A DNA stretch of 64,000 bases from Phytobacter ursingii (lineage in GTDB: Bacteria > Pseudomonadota > Gammaproteobacteria > Enterobacterales > Enterobacteriaceae), in contig CABDWT010000004.1 in NCBI GenBank assembly GCA_901456055.1, positions 124,001-188,000 of the forward strand, read 5' to 3'. The stretch's first letter is position 1. Each line of letters starts with the position of its first letter. The notes under the pieces were generated by a model, which saw nothing but the letters and a program-made list of their open reading frames with translations, did no database searches and had not been told where the DNA came from. A program made the position numbers and the translations under genes. Shown here in pieces: positions 51,458 through 60,860 of this stretch.

Positions 51458-52396
51458 TTACTCGCCCAACTCTTCCCGAGTAGGCAAACCCTCGCTATCC
51501 CCTAATACCTGGATGGCAAGCGAGCCAATCTTATTGCCGCGCCGTACGGCCTGGTGCATCGTCTTACCTTCCAGCAGAGCGCTAATCACCCCGACGGCGA
51601 AACCATCCCCTGCACCGACGGTATCGACCACGTTATCCACTTTTACCGGGGCGACCGCGCCTTGTTCGCCACTGGCGGTTTTGTACCAGGCGCCATCCGG
51701 ACCGGTTTTGATCACCACCGCTTTTACGCCACGCTGCAGATAAAAATCAGCGATACCTTCCGGCGACTGCTGTCCGGTCAGGATCACGCCTTCTTTCAGC
51801 CCCGGTAACACCCAGTCGGCCTGGAAAGCGAGGCGGTTAAGTTTCTCTACCATCTCCGCTTCGCTTTTCCACAGCACCGGGCGCAGATTCGGGTCGAAGG
51901 AAATGGTCTTGCCCTGTGCTTTCATTGCCGCTGCCGCGTGTTCCAGTAGTTCATACGATGTCGAAGAGAGCGCGGCTGCAACGCCGCTCAAATGCAAGTG
52001 GCGCGCTTCGTTGAATGCCGCGGCGTGAAAATCCTCCGTTGAAAGGTGGCTGGCCGCCGATCCTTTGCGGAAATACTCTACGATGGGATCGGTTCCATTT
52101 TCGGCTTTCGATTTAAGCTGATAGCCCGTTGCGTAGCGTCCATCGACGGTGACGCCGCGAGTGTCAATATTCTCTTTTTTCAGTGAGTTAAGAACAAAAC
52201 GTCCAAAACTGTCATCGCCTACGCGGCTGATCCAGCAGACATTCATCCCCAGCCGCGCCAGGCCCGTAGCCACATTCAGCTCCGCGCCCGCAACGCGCTT
52301 CACAAAATGTTCAGCATCGGCAAGCTCGCCGGTTTCTGTGGCGACAAACATGGCCATGGCTTCGCCAATCGTGATGACATCAAGCGAGTTAGGCAT
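51458..52396 (-). CDS. kguK: 2-ketogluconokinase KguK (PfkB family)
   Basis: KguK phosphorylates 2-ketogluconate to 2-keto-6-phosphogluconate. The 312-residue protein belongs to the PfkB family, with IGEAMAMFVATETG at the start, FDPNLRPVLWKS and the anion-hole motif DTVGAGDGFAVG near the end. It resembles 2-keto-3-deoxygluconate kinase closely; the operon favours KguK. ATG 52396 has a GAGGAG site; it starts four bases after the kguE stop. Confidence 0.88.
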   Translation of the reverse strand: MPNSLDVITIGEAMAMFVATETGELADAEHFVKRVAGAELNVATGLARLGMNVCWISRVGDDSFGRFVLNSLKKENIDTRGVTVDGRYATGYQLKSKAENGTDPIVEYFRKGSAASHLSTEDFHAAAFNEARHLHLSGVAAALSSTSYELLEHAAAAMKAQGKTISFDPNLRPVLWKSEAEMVEKLNRLAFQADWVLPGLKEGVILTGQQSPEGIADFYLQRGVKAVVIKTGPDGAWYKTASGEQGAVAPVKVDNVVDTVGAGDGFAVGVISALLEGKTMHQAVRRGNKIGSLAIQVLGDSEGLPTREELGE

Positions 52397-52400
52397 GGCG

Positions 52401-53150
52401 TTACTCCTCACGTAACAAATCGACGTAGTGACGGGTGACGGCGGTCAGGTCGTCGCCTTCAAGTGGAAACTCAATACCACGCGGGGCATCGGGCGGCAGC
52501 TGATTTAACAGGGCAAGCCAGCGTTCATCGGCTTTATCCGGCGCCACGGCGCGATAATTCTCATGGTGTGGGATGGCTGCCTTCACATGAATATAGCTCA
52601 CCGCAGGGGCCAGAAGATGAGCAGCGGCTTCCGGCGACTCGCCGACCCATACCCAGTTGCCGGTGTCGAAGGTGAGCGTCACCGGTAGCGCCATGACAGA
52701 GCAGGCGGCTTTAAAACGCTGCATGGGCGCCAGTTGCCCGCATTCGGTCTGGTCGTTTTCCACCACCAACGCCATCCCGCTCTCGTCGAGCCAGCCACGT
52801 AAGGTTTCCAGCACGTCTTTACGCTGATAATGACCGAGGGAAACTTTGAGCCACAGCGCCTTGAGCGTGCGCGCTTCTTCAAGCAGAGCAGGCAGGAGCG
52901 GGTTCAGGGAACCATCTTCCAGGCACAAGGCTTGCGGCGCCGAATAGCAGGCCAGTAAACGGTGGGCTTCGATGGTGGCAGCAAGTGTTGGCAGGCTGCT
53001 CAATTCTTTATCGCTTAACAGTTCGCGGCGTATCTCCACGCCGTCTGCGCCTGCGTTGGCTATCAGCGGCAGGACGGCGCACTGGCCGCCCATCGCGTTA
53101 ATTTGTTCGCTGCCATAGGCGGCGGTGACAACGATGATTTTTCTTTTCAT
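52401..53150 (-). CDS. kguE: KguE, sugar phosphate isomerase/epimerase family
   Basis: This is a 249-residue TIM-barrel protein of the AP endonuclease/xylose isomerase-like superfamily, with VVENDQTECG, TFDTGNWVWVG and YIHVKAAIPH as probable metal-binding segments. In Pseudomonas kguE is the first gene of the ketogluconate operon; its exact reaction is poorly defined. It is divergent from the LacI-type gene, and a palindromic operator lies 51 bases before its start. Confidence 0.85.
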   Translation of the reverse strand: MKRKIIVVTAAYGSEQINAMGGQCAVLPLIANAGADGVEIRRELLSDKELSSLPTLAATIEAHRLLACYSAPQALCLEDGSLNPLLPALLEEARTLKALWLKVSLGHYQRKDVLETLRGWLDESGMALVVENDQTECGQLAPMQRFKAACSVMALPVTLTFDTGNWVWVGESPEAAAHLLAPAVSYIHVKAAIPHHENYRAVAPDKADERWLALLNQLPPDAPRGIEFPLEGDDLTAVTRHYVDLLREE

Positions 53151-53200
53151 CTTCCGGCTTCCCAGGAGTTAAAGACAATTTGCTTGTCTGTAACGCTAGA

Positions 53201-53214
53201 TGGAACCGGTTCCA
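53201..53214. promoter_or_regulatory. PtxS-type operator
   Basis: TGGAACCGGTTCCA is a perfect 14-bp palindrome with the central CCGG of LacI-family sites. The known PtxS operator in Pseudomonas is TGAAACCGGTTTCA, which differs by one symmetric change. It lies between the divergent kguE and lacI-type genes, 49 bases from the regulator stop, and should control the kgu operon. Confidence 0.85.
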
Positions 53215-53262
53215 AAGAAAAGCGCGGTGCATCGAATTTATGATCGTCATCACGAAGGTTAA

Positions 53263-54279
53263 TTATCGCGCAGTTGAACCGCGCACGATGAGCTCCCCGG
53301 AAAAGACCCGTTCGCGGACGGTATCGCTATTGCCCTCGATACGCTCAACGACTTGTTCTACAGCGGCATAGCCGATTTGCCAGGTCGGCTGTTTGAGGGT
53401 GGTGATGCCCACTCCGGCCAGCTCAGCCCATTCCAGCTCATCAAAGCCAAGCAGGCCGATATCGCTACCCCAGTGCAGACCGATACGTTTTAGTGAGCGG
53501 GCGACTTGCAGCGTCAGTGCGCCGTTGGCGGAGATAACGGCTTTACGCATCCCGCGATGGCTGGCGTGAAACTGGCGTAGCACGTTATCAATCTGGCTGC
53601 TTTCATGCAGCGGCGTTTCGGCGTTTTCGGCCACCGTACCGGGGTAGCGGGCAAGCGTTGCGCGAAAGGCGTCCAGGCGTTCCCGGCGCGTATTCACCGT
53701 TCCCAGCGGTTCGCTCAGAAACAGCAACGCTTCAAAGCCCTGTTCAATCAGATGCTCGGTGGCGGTGGTGGCGGCCTGGGTATTGTCTAACCCTACGACA
53801 TCACAGGCAAAATCGGGGATCTTGCGGTCAATCAGCACCATAGGCAGAGAAGATTGCTGCAGCCGGTTGAGCCCCTCTTCGCGCATCCCGACGGCGTTCA
53901 CCACGATGCCCTCCACCTGATAGCTACGTAGCAGGTCCAGGTAGTGCAGCTCCTGATCGACTTCGTTGTTGGTATTACAGACCAGCGGGGTGAAGCCCTT
54001 TTCCCGACAGGCTGCTTCAATACCGCTGAGCACATGTACAGAATAGGGGTTGGTGATATCCGCGATAATCAGGCCAATCAGGCGGGTGCGACCATGCTTG
54101 AGATTGCGCGCCATCAGGCTGGGGCGGTAATCGAGTTCGGCAATGGCATGTTCGATCCGCGCCAGCAATGCATCCGACAGAAGATGTTTTTCACCGTTCA
54201 GATAGCGTGAAATGCTGGTTTTGCCCGTTTTTGCCGCTTTTGCGACATCGCTTATCGTCGGGCGCGTCGTTTTCGCCAT
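53263..54279 (-). CDS. LacI-family repressor of ketogluconate genes (PtxS-like)
   Basis: The 338-residue protein has the amino-terminal LacI helix-turn-helix PTISDVAKAAKTGKTSISRYLNG and hinge RPSLMARNLKHGRTRLIGLI, then a periplasmic-binding-type effector domain. It lies just upstream of kguE on the same strand, not divergent, with the operator between them. The likely inducer is 2-ketogluconate or its phosphate. The start at 54279 matches the family; a longer frame adds 20 unlikely residues. Confidence 0.87.
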   Translation of the reverse strand: MAKTTRPTISDVAKAAKTGKTSISRYLNGEKHLLSDALLARIEHAIAELDYRPSLMARNLKHGRTRLIGLIIADITNPYSVHVLSGIEAACREKGFTPLVCNTNNEVDQELHYLDLLRSYQVEGIVVNAVGMREEGLNRLQQSSLPMVLIDRKIPDFACDVVGLDNTQAATTATEHLIEQGFEALLFLSEPLGTVNTRRERLDAFRATLARYPGTVAENAETPLHESSQIDNVLRQFHASHRGMRKAVISANGALTLQVARSLKRIGLHWGSDIGLLGFDELEWAELAGVGITTLKQPTWQIGYAAVEQVVERIEGNSDTVRERVFSGELIVRGSTAR

Positions 54280-54493
54280 AAGTGCTTCCCTCGCGGTAGT
54301 TGTGAGACCACACGATAGCGCGAAAATCCGCACTGGCAAGGGGGAACATACCGCTTATCGCCTTCTGCGTGGCTATCATGCCGTTTAATTCTTTGCCAAT
54401 TCGCCGCGCGTGTGGATGATAGAGCGCGACATTGATTATTTCACAAGACAGCGAGATGACGCTGTCATCACCTGCATGCATCAGGAGCGCGCT

Positions 54494-56824
54494 TTGGCAA
54501 ACTCTGCAGTTAAAACAGTTCTTACGGCAGCCCACTGGGGGCCGATGTTGGTTGAAACCGACGGCGAAACGGTGCTCTCTTCACGCGGGGCGCTTCCCAC
54601 CAACCACCCTAACTCTCTGCAAACGGTGGTGCGCGACCAGGTCCACAGTAAAACCCGCGTCCGTTTCCCGATGGTACGTAAAGGCTTCCTGGCGTCTCCG
54701 GACAGCCCGCAGGGCGTTCGCGGAGAGGATGAGTTTGTCCGCGTCTCCTGGGATGATGCGCTTGCCCTCATCCATCAGCAGCACAAACGGATTCGTGAGG
54801 CGCATGGTCCGGCATCCATTTTCGCTGGATCTTACGGCTGGCGGTCGAACGGTGTGCTGCATAAAGCGGCGACACTGTTGCAGCGTTATATGAGCCTTGC
54901 CGGTGGCTATACCGGCCATCTGGGGGACTACTCCACCGGCGCGGCGCAGGCGATCATGCCGTATGTGGTCGGCGGCAACGAGGTGTATCAACAACAAACC
55001 AGCTGGCCGTTAGTCCTGGAGCACACCGATGTGGTGGTGCTGTGGAGCGCTAACCCACTAAACACGCTGAAAATCGCGTGGAACGCCTCCGATGAGCAGG
55101 GTATCGGCTATTTCGATGCTTTACGCAAAAGCGGCAAACGTCTGATCTGCATCGATCCGATGCGATCGGAGACGGTCGATTTCTTTGGCGAGAGCGTGGA
55201 GTGGTTAGCGCCGCATATGGGCACTGATGTGGCGATGATGCTCGGTATCGCCCATACACTGGTGGAAAATGGCTGGCAGGATGAGGCTTTCCTCGCGCGC
55301 TGCACGGAAGGCTATAGCGTCTTTGCCGACTACCTGACCGGGAAAAGCGACGGCGTGGCGAAAACGGCAGAGTGGGCAGCGGATATTTGCGGTATTCCGG
55401 CGGCGAAAATTCGCGATCTGGCAAAACTTTTCCACGAAAATACCACCATGTTGATGTCCGGCTGGGGAATGCAGCGCCAGCAGTTTGGCGAGCAGAAACA
55501 CTGGATGCTGGTGACGCTGGCGGCGATGCTGGGCCAGATTGGCATCCCCGGCGGCGGCTTTGGCCTGTCGTATCATTTTGCCAATGGCGGTAACCCCACG
55601 CGCCGGGCGGCGGTACTGGCATCCATGCAGGGTTGCGTAAAAGACGGTATTGAGGCGGTCGAAAAAATCCCCGTGGCGCGCATTATTGAAGCGCTGGAAA
55701 AACCGGGAGCGTTCTATCAGCACAATGGTATGGATCGACACTTCCCGGAGATTAAGTTTATCTGGTGGGCAGGTGGCGCCAACTTTACCCACCATCAGGA
55801 CACTAACCGGCTGATACGCGCCTGGCAGAAGCCGGAACTGGTCGTCATTTCCGAGTGTTTCTGGACCGCCGCCGCAAAGCACGCGGATATCGTACTGCCT
55901 GCCACCACATCGTTTGAACGTAACGATATGACCATGACGGGTGATTACAGCAACCAGCATCTGGTGCCGATGAAGCGTGTGGTTCCCCCGCGCGATGAAG
56001 CGCGTGACGATTTCGAGGTGTTCGCCGATCTCAGCGAGCTTTGGGAACCGGGTGGACGCGAGCGCTTTACAGAAGGGAAGAGCGATCTGGCGTGGCTGGA
56101 AACCTTCTACGACATCGCCCGACAGCGCGGCGCGAGCCAGCAGGTTACGTTGCCGCCGTTTGCCGAGTTCTGGGAAGCGAATGCCCTGATTGAAATGCCA
56201 GAAAGCGAAGAGAATGCCCGCTTTGTACGCTTCGCTGATTTCCGTCGTGACCCGCAGGCGCATCCGCTCAAAACCGACAGTGGCAAAATTGAAATCTACT
56301 CGGCGCGCATTGCCGGTTTTGGTTATGCCGACTGCCCGCCGCATCCAATGTGGCTTGAGCCGGATGAATGGCATGGCAACGCCCGACCGGAGCAGTTGCA
56401 GCTTCTTTCCGCTCACCCTGCGCATCGTCTGCACAGCCAGCTTAACTATTCGTCACTTCGCGAGCAGTATGCAGTGGCGGGGCGCGAACCGGTGACGCTG
56501 CATCCGCGTGACGCGAAAGCGCGCGGTATTGCTGATGGCGACCTGGTTCGCGTCTGGAACCAACGCGGACAGGTGCTGGCTGGCGCTGTGGTTAGCGAAG
56601 GGATCAAACCCGGCGTGATTTGTATTCACCAGGGCGCATGGCCGGACCTTGAGCGTGCTGAGGGAGGGATCTGTAAAAACGGCGCGGTTAACGTGCTGAC
56701 AAAAGATCTCCCCAGCTCAAAGCTGGGGAATGGCTGTGCGGGAAATACCGCACTGGTATGGATGGAAAAATACAGCGGTCCGGCGCTTACGCTGACGGCG
56801 TTTGATCCGCCTGCCAGTTCATGA
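54494..56824 (+). CDS. bisC: Biotin sulfoxide reductase BisC
   Basis: BisC is a molybdopterin-guanine-dinucleotide enzyme that reduces biotin sulfoxide and methionine sulfoxide. It has 776 residues (E. coli 777), is cytoplasmic and has no Tat signal. Motifs include [13 protein letters not shown] near the molybdenum serine, [13 protein letters not shown] and the C-terminal [12 protein letters not shown] choose TTG at 54494, which follows AGGAG with six-base spacing and gives L/M-A-N-S like the E. coli start. An ATG at 54476 lacks a ribosome site. Confidence 0.95.
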   Translation: MANSAVKTVLTAAHWGPMLVETDGETVLSSRGALPTNHPNSLQTVVRDQVHSKTRVRFPMVRKGFLASPDSPQGVRGEDEFVRVSWDDALALIHQQHKRIREAHGPASIFAGSYGWRSNGVLHKAATLLQRYMSLAGGYTGHLGDYSTGAAQAIMPYVVGGNEVYQQQTSWPLVLEHTDVVVLWSANPLNTLKIAWNASDEQGIGYFDALRKSGKRLICIDPMRSETVDFFGESVEWLAPHMGTDVAMMLGIAHTLVENGWQDEAFLARCTEGYSVFADYLTGKSDGVAKTAEWAADICGIPAAKIRDLAKLFHENTTMLMSGWGMQRQQFGEQKHWMLVTLAAMLGQIGIPGGGFGLSYHFANGGNPTRRAAVLASMQGCVKDGIEAVEKIPVARIIEALEKPGAFYQHNGMDRHFPEIKFIWWAGGANFTHHQDTNRLIRAWQKPELVVISECFWTAAAKHADIVLPATTSFERNDMTMTGDYSNQHLVPMKRVVPPRDEARDDFEVFADLSELWEPGGRERFTEGKSDLAWLETFYDIARQRGASQQVTLPPFAEFWEANALIEMPESEENARFVRFADFRRDPQAHPLKTDSGKIEIYSARIAGFGYADCPPHPMWLEPDEWHGNARPEQLQLLSAHPAHRLHSQLNYSSLREQYAVAGREPVTLHPRDAKARGIADGDLVRVWNQRGQVLAGAVVSEGIKPGVICIHQGAWPDLERAEGGICKNGAVNVLTKDLPSSKLGNGCAGNTALVWMEKYSGPALTLTAFDPPASS

Positions 56825-57233
56825 TCCAGGTCGGGTGCTGCGTCTCTTCCTGCCAGGCGCTGTCTTCTATGCGAAAGCCCTGCGCGTGATAGAACTTCAC
56901 CGCCCGCTCGTTTTTCTGATACACCTCCAGGCTTAAGGCATTAAAGCGCTGCTTGACGTGGTCAAGCAGCGCGGTGCCTATCCCTTTGCGAAGCGCCTTC
57001 GGGCAGACGAACAATGCCCCGATATACTGTGAATCCATCACGCTGACAAAACCGTACAGCTTACCTTCTTCCTCCCAGACCCAGGTACGGGCCGACGGGA
57101 GGTAAACTTCGCGCACCAGCATCTCGCTGTCTTGCCAGTACGTTTGCGCAATAAACGGGTGCGCGTAGGTGGTGCTTTCAAGCCACAGGCGCAACAGAGG
57201 AGATAAATCTTTACTGTGCCACTCGCGGATCAT
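56787..57233 (-). CDS. yiaC: GNAT acetyltransferase YiaC
   Basis: This is a 148-residue GNAT-fold protein (E. coli YiaC 146), a reported lysine acetyltransferase. It contains the acetyl-CoA loop [15 protein letters not shown] and [20 protein letters not shown]. The start MIREWHSKD at 57233 matches the family and overlaps the end of tag by 23 bases. The 3' end overlaps the convergent bisC end by 38 bases. Confidence 0.9.
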   Translation of the reverse strand: MIREWHSKDLSPLLRLWLESTTYAHPFIAQTYWQDSEMLVREVYLPSARTWVWEEEGKLYGFVSVMDSQYIGALFVCPKALRKGIGTALLDHVKQRFNALSLEVYQKNERAVKFYHAQGFRIEDSAWQEETQHPTWIMNWQADQTPSA

Positions 57234-57792
57234 GCCGGCCTCCGGGATGACAGAAACAGTCTGTAATATGGTCATTAACCAAACCGCAGGCTTGCATAAA
57301 GGAGTAGCAGATGGTGGTGCCGACAAATTTGAAGCCGCGTTTCTTTAACGCTTTTGAAAGCGCGTCGGAGGCGGGCGTTGAGGTGGGGATATCACCGAGT
57401 GCGGCGGCCTGGGTAATTTGCGGTTCGTTATCGACAAACGACCAGACAAACGGGGCAAAAGGTTCGCCATTTTGCTCCATGGCAAGCCAGGCGCGGGCGT
57501 TGCCGATAATCGCCTCAATTTTGCCGCGATGGCGAATAATCCCGGCATCCAGCACCAGGCGCTCGACATCATCCGGCCCCATCGCGGCCACTTTTTCAGG
57601 ATCGAACTGATGGAAGGCATTACGGTAGTTTTCGCGTTTTTTAAGCACCGTAATCCATGATAAACCGGCCTGTTGTCCTTCAAGACAGATCATTTCAAAC
57701 AGCTTTTTACCGTCCATTTGCGGGACACCCCATTCTTCATCGTGATAAGCCAGATAAAGCGGGTCTTGAGTCACCCAACCACAACGCTGCAT
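57211..57792 (-). CDS. tag: 3-methyladenine DNA glycosylase I (Tag)
   Basis: Tag removes 3-methyladenine from DNA constitutively. The 193-residue protein has the zinc ligands C4 and H17 (MQRCGWV...YLAYHDEEWG) and the C-terminal pair in VNDHITDCFCH. The active-site Glu lies in FEMICLEGQQAGLSW. It is slightly longer than E. coli Tag at the C terminus. Confidence 0.96.
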   Translation of the reverse strand: MQRCGWVTQDPLYLAYHDEEWGVPQMDGKKLFEMICLEGQQAGLSWITVLKKRENYRNAFHQFDPEKVAAMGPDDVERLVLDAGIIRHRGKIEAIIGNARAWLAMEQNGEPFAPFVWSFVDNEPQITQAAALGDIPTSTPASDALSKALKKRGFKFVGTTICYSFMQACGLVNDHITDCFCHPGGRHDPRVAQ

Positions 57793-57951
57793 ATCCTTCT
57801 CCGTTGCTGATGTTGATCAAAATTATGTATGTTGCAGGCTTGACGTGCCTGCGAAAAAGATAATAGTTAGGTAAGGGATATCTACCCTCGCCTTTGCCCA
57901 ACAAAAACGATAACAATTACGCCGGTTTGGCTCTTTTGTGGAGTCGCATTG

Positions 57952-58641
57952 ATGAAAATTAAATACAGTGGCCGTTTGATAGCGGTAGTGCCTGCTTGTC
58001 TGCTTTTCAGCCATTCGGCATTTGCCTGGCAACAAGAATATATCGCGATCGATTCGCAAAATAATATGCCGCAACGCTATACATGGGATAGCGATCACCA
58101 GCCGCGTTATAACGATATCCTGGAAGAACGCATTCGCTCAGCGCAGAGTGGGCCTGGCGTTGCCTTTAATCTGCCAGATAAAACGCCGATGGATGCCGTC
58201 AGTACAATGAGTATTGGCCTGAATATTCCATTATCAACGAATGTGATGACCGGGCCGGTGGCAGTCTGGCATTACGATGGTTCAACGACGTCAATGTACA
58301 ATGAATTTGGCGACAGCGCGACTTCACCGCAATATAGCGATCCGCTCTGGCACGCAACCGTCAGTTCACTGGGATGGCGCGTGGATAGCCATATGGGTGA
58401 CTTTCGTCCATGGGCGCAAATTAGTTACAACCAACAGTTCGGTGAAAACGTCTGGAAATCGCAATCCGGTCTGAGTCGTCTGACCGCCGCGAACCAGTAC
58501 GGCAACTGGCTGGATGTGTCCGTCGGCGCCGATATGCTGCTTAATCAACATTTTGCCGCTTATGCTTCCATGTCGCAGTCGGAAAACTGGATAACCGGGC
58601 CAAATTACCTCTATAGCATGGGGGTTAGCGCGCGTTTTTAA
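57952..58641 (+). CDS. yhjY: Outer membrane beta-barrel protein YhjY
   Basis: The protein has 229 residues (E. coli 235). A signal peptide ends SAFA before WQQEYIAID. The mature part has alternating beta strands resembling an autotransporter/lipase-type barrel domain and ends in phenylalanine (SMGVSARF), the usual signal for outer membrane assembly. Substrate and role are unknown. ATG 57952 is preferred to the TTG just before it. It is divergent from tag. Confidence 0.9.
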   Translation: MKIKYSGRLIAVVPACLLFSHSAFAWQQEYIAIDSQNNMPQRYTWDSDHQPRYNDILEERIRSAQSGPGVAFNLPDKTPMDAVSTMSIGLNIPLSTNVMTGPVAVWHYDGSTTSMYNEFGDSATSPQYSDPLWHATVSSLGWRVDSHMGDFRPWAQISYNQQFGENVWKSQSGLSRLTAANQYGNWLDVSVGADMLLNQHFAAYASMSQSENWITGPNYLYSMGVSARF

Positions 58642-58770
58642 GAACATCTAATACAAAGTGATCACAATTAAGAAACAATAAACACGCGCCCTGCATTGAT
58701 AGTATGTACTAACTTATCCGGTAAATTGTGGCGACTCCGTTTTCCGTAATGTCATTCATTCCTGCCTGAA

Positions 58771-58801
58771 TGCATTTCATTCCCCGCTTACTGCATTTCA
58801 T
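58771..58801 (+). promoter_or_regulatory. YpdB (PyrR) binding site of yhjX
   Basis: TGCATTTCAT at 58771-58780 and TGCATTTCAT at 58792-58801 form an exact direct repeat with an 11-bp spacer. The known YpdB motif in E. coli is GGCATTTCAT repeated with an 11-bp spacer, upstream of yhjX. This predicts pyruvate-responsive control by the YpdA/YpdB system. An inverted copy, GGCATGAAATGCG, follows at about 58817-58829. Confidence 0.9.
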
Positions 58802-58884
58802 GCCTTTTTAGCCCTGGCATGAAATGCGCTTCGTTATGGTTGTCAGCAGTGAATTCCCTTAATTTCCTCTGCAGGACAACTGCC

Positions 58885-60087
58885 ATGAATACATCATCCT
58901 TGAATCGCACACGCTGGCTCACACTGGCTGGCACTATCATCACACAATTTGCGTTGGGATCTGTCTATACCTGGAGCCTGTTTAATAGCGCGCTGGCAGA
59001 TAAGCTGGGCGAGCCGGTAAGTCAGGTTGCGTTTTCATTTGGTCTGTTAAGCCTCGGGCTGGCATTGTCCTCCTCTGTGGCCGGGAAACTGCAGGAACGT
59101 TTTGGCGTGAAACGCGTGACCATGGCCTCTGGCGTTCTGCTGGGAATCGGCTTCTTCCTGACTGCTCACGCCAGCAGCCTGACCATGCTGTGGCTGAGCG
59201 CGGGCGTGCTTGTGGGTCTGGCAGATGGCGCCGGATACCTGCTTACCCTTTCCAACTGTGTGAAATGGTTCCCGGAGCGTAAAGGACTGATTTCTGCCTT
59301 CTCCATCGGGGCTTATGGCCTGGGCAGTCTGGGTTTTAAATTCATCGATAGCCACCTGCTGGCCACCGTTGGCCTGGAACAGACTTTCATGATCTGGGGA
59401 GCGATGACGCTGGTGATGATTGTTTGCGGCGCGATGCTGATGACTGACGCGCCGCAACAGAAAACAACCACGGTCAATGGCGTGGTGGAAAATGATTTCA
59501 CGCTGGCGCAGTCCATGCGTAAACCACAATACTGGATGCTGGCGGTGATGTTCCTGACCGCCTGTATGAGTGGTTTGTATGTGATTGGGGTAGCGAAAGA
59601 CATTGCCCAGGGCATGGTGCATCTGGACGTGGCAACGGCCGCTAATGCGGTAACGGTTATCTCTATTGCGAATCTGAGCGGCCGTCTGGTGCTGGGCATT
59701 CTGTCCGACAAAATCGCCCGTATTCGTGTTATTACGATTGGCCAGGTGATTTCACTGGTTGGGATGGCAGCCCTGCTGTTTGCGCCACTGAATGCGGTTT
59801 CCTTTTTCGCGGCGATTGCCTGCGTGGCCTTCAACTTCGGGGGCACCATTACCGTATTCCCGTCGCTGGTCAGCGAATTCTTTGGTTTGAACAACCTGGC
59901 GAAAAACTACGGTGTGATTTACTTAGGCTTTGGTATCGGCAGTATTTGCGGTTCGATTATCGCTTCGCTGTTTGGCGGCTTCTATGTCACCTTCTGCGTC
60001 ATTTTTGCTCTGCTGATTGTCTCACTGGCACTGTCCACGACCATCCGTCAACCGCAGCGCAGCGTTTATAAACCGGCGCACGCCTGA
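58885..60087 (+). CDS. yhjX: MFS transporter YhjX
   Basis: The 400-residue protein (E. coli 402) is an oxalate/formate-type MFS transporter with 12 helices. It begins MNTSSLNRTRWLTLAG and has FALGSVYTWSLFNSAL in helix 1. In E. coli it is induced by pyruvate through YpdAB and probably carries pyruvate or a related acid. ATG 58885 follows a GCAGGA ribosome site; the longer frame from 58819 would run through the regulatory region. Confidence 0.94.
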   Translation: MNTSSLNRTRWLTLAGTIITQFALGSVYTWSLFNSALADKLGEPVSQVAFSFGLLSLGLALSSSVAGKLQERFGVKRVTMASGVLLGIGFFLTAHASSLTMLWLSAGVLVGLADGAGYLLTLSNCVKWFPERKGLISAFSIGAYGLGSLGFKFIDSHLLATVGLEQTFMIWGAMTLVMIVCGAMLMTDAPQQKTTTVNGVVENDFTLAQSMRKPQYWMLAVMFLTACMSGLYVIGVAKDIAQGMVHLDVATAANAVTVISIANLSGRLVLGILSDKIARIRVITIGQVISLVGMAALLFAPLNAVSFFAAIACVAFNFGGTITVFPSLVSEFFGLNNLAKNYGVIYLGFGIGSICGSIIASLFGGFYVTFCVIFALLIVSLALSTTIRQPQRSVYKPAHA

Positions 60088-60106
60088 TTCCTGCCTGTCT
60101 TCTAAA

Positions 60107-60130
60107 ACGCCGCCGTCAGGCGGCTTTTTT
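60107..60130 (+). terminator. Terminator of yhjX
   Basis: GCCGCC-GTCA-GGCGGC followed by six T residues, 21 bases after the yhjX stop. Confidence 0.92.
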
Positions 60131-60214
60131 ATTACCCTTATGTGCCCCTTTACCGGGACTCTCTTTAGTAGCGGCTATCCTTAATAGCAGGTCTTCCAAC
60201 AGAAGGAGTCGCGT

Positions 60215-60646
60215 ATGTCATTAGAAAAAGTCGTGTATCGGGCGAAGGCGAAAGCCACCGGAGGCCGCGATGGCAGAGCTGTCTCGTCCGATGGCGTTCT
60301 GGATGTAAAACTGGGCGTGCCAAAAGAGATGGGCGGCGCTGGTGGGGAGGTGACGAACCCGGAGCAACTGTTCGCCGCCGGGTATTCCGCCTGTTTTCTC
60401 GGGGCGCTAAAACATGTCGCGTCGGTAGAAAAACAGCGCCTGCCGCAAGAGGCTTATATTGAGGGTACAGTGGGCATTGGGCCTTTGCCGACCGGCTTTG
60501 GTATTGAAGCGCAACTGGATATTCACCTGCCGGGAATGGATCATCAGATAGCGCAGGAACTGGTGAAAAAAGCCCATATAGTTTGCCCCTATTCCAACGC
60601 TACTCGCGGCAATATTGACGTTAAATTGAATGTGATCACCGCCTGA
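60215..60646 (+). CDS. ohr: Organic hydroperoxide resistance protein (Ohr/OsmC family)
   Basis: Ohr is a thiol-dependent peroxidase that reduces organic hydroperoxides with lipoylated proteins. The 143-residue protein has both redox cysteines, C60 in [11 protein letters not shown] and C124 in [13 protein letters not shown], and the early arginine R18 in TGGRDGR. The C60 spacing marks Ohr rather than OsmC. ATG 60215 follows AGAAGGAG. It is absent at this place in E. coli. No OhrR-type regulator lies next to it. Confidence 0.92.
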   Translation: MSLEKVVYRAKAKATGGRDGRAVSSDGVLDVKLGVPKEMGGAGGEVTNPEQLFAAGYSACFLGALKHVASVEKQRLPQEAYIEGTVGIGPLPTGFGIEAQLDIHLPGMDHQIAQELVKKAHIVCPYSNATRGNIDVKLNVITA

Positions 60647-60860
60647 AAAGTCGTCATGGGGTGATTAGCCTATTTCCGGTTATATATTTTTGTAAATGTA
60701 TGACCGGATCACAACTCAGACGGACACTTTTTCCCGCCCTTGTGGTCTACTTATCCGCGCTTAAGAAGTTCCTCAATTAACTTCCCTTGCGTTTAATGCC
60801 CGATCGGCGCTGCTTTGCGCGCTGAGCGGTGCTGTTTTCCCTTTTTCCAGGGTTGCTTGC

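Noticed and set aside
55205-56434. A 409-codon open frame antisense to bisC
   Set aside because: It lies wholly inside bisC, has no ribosome site or family motif, and its composition is that of a shadow frame.
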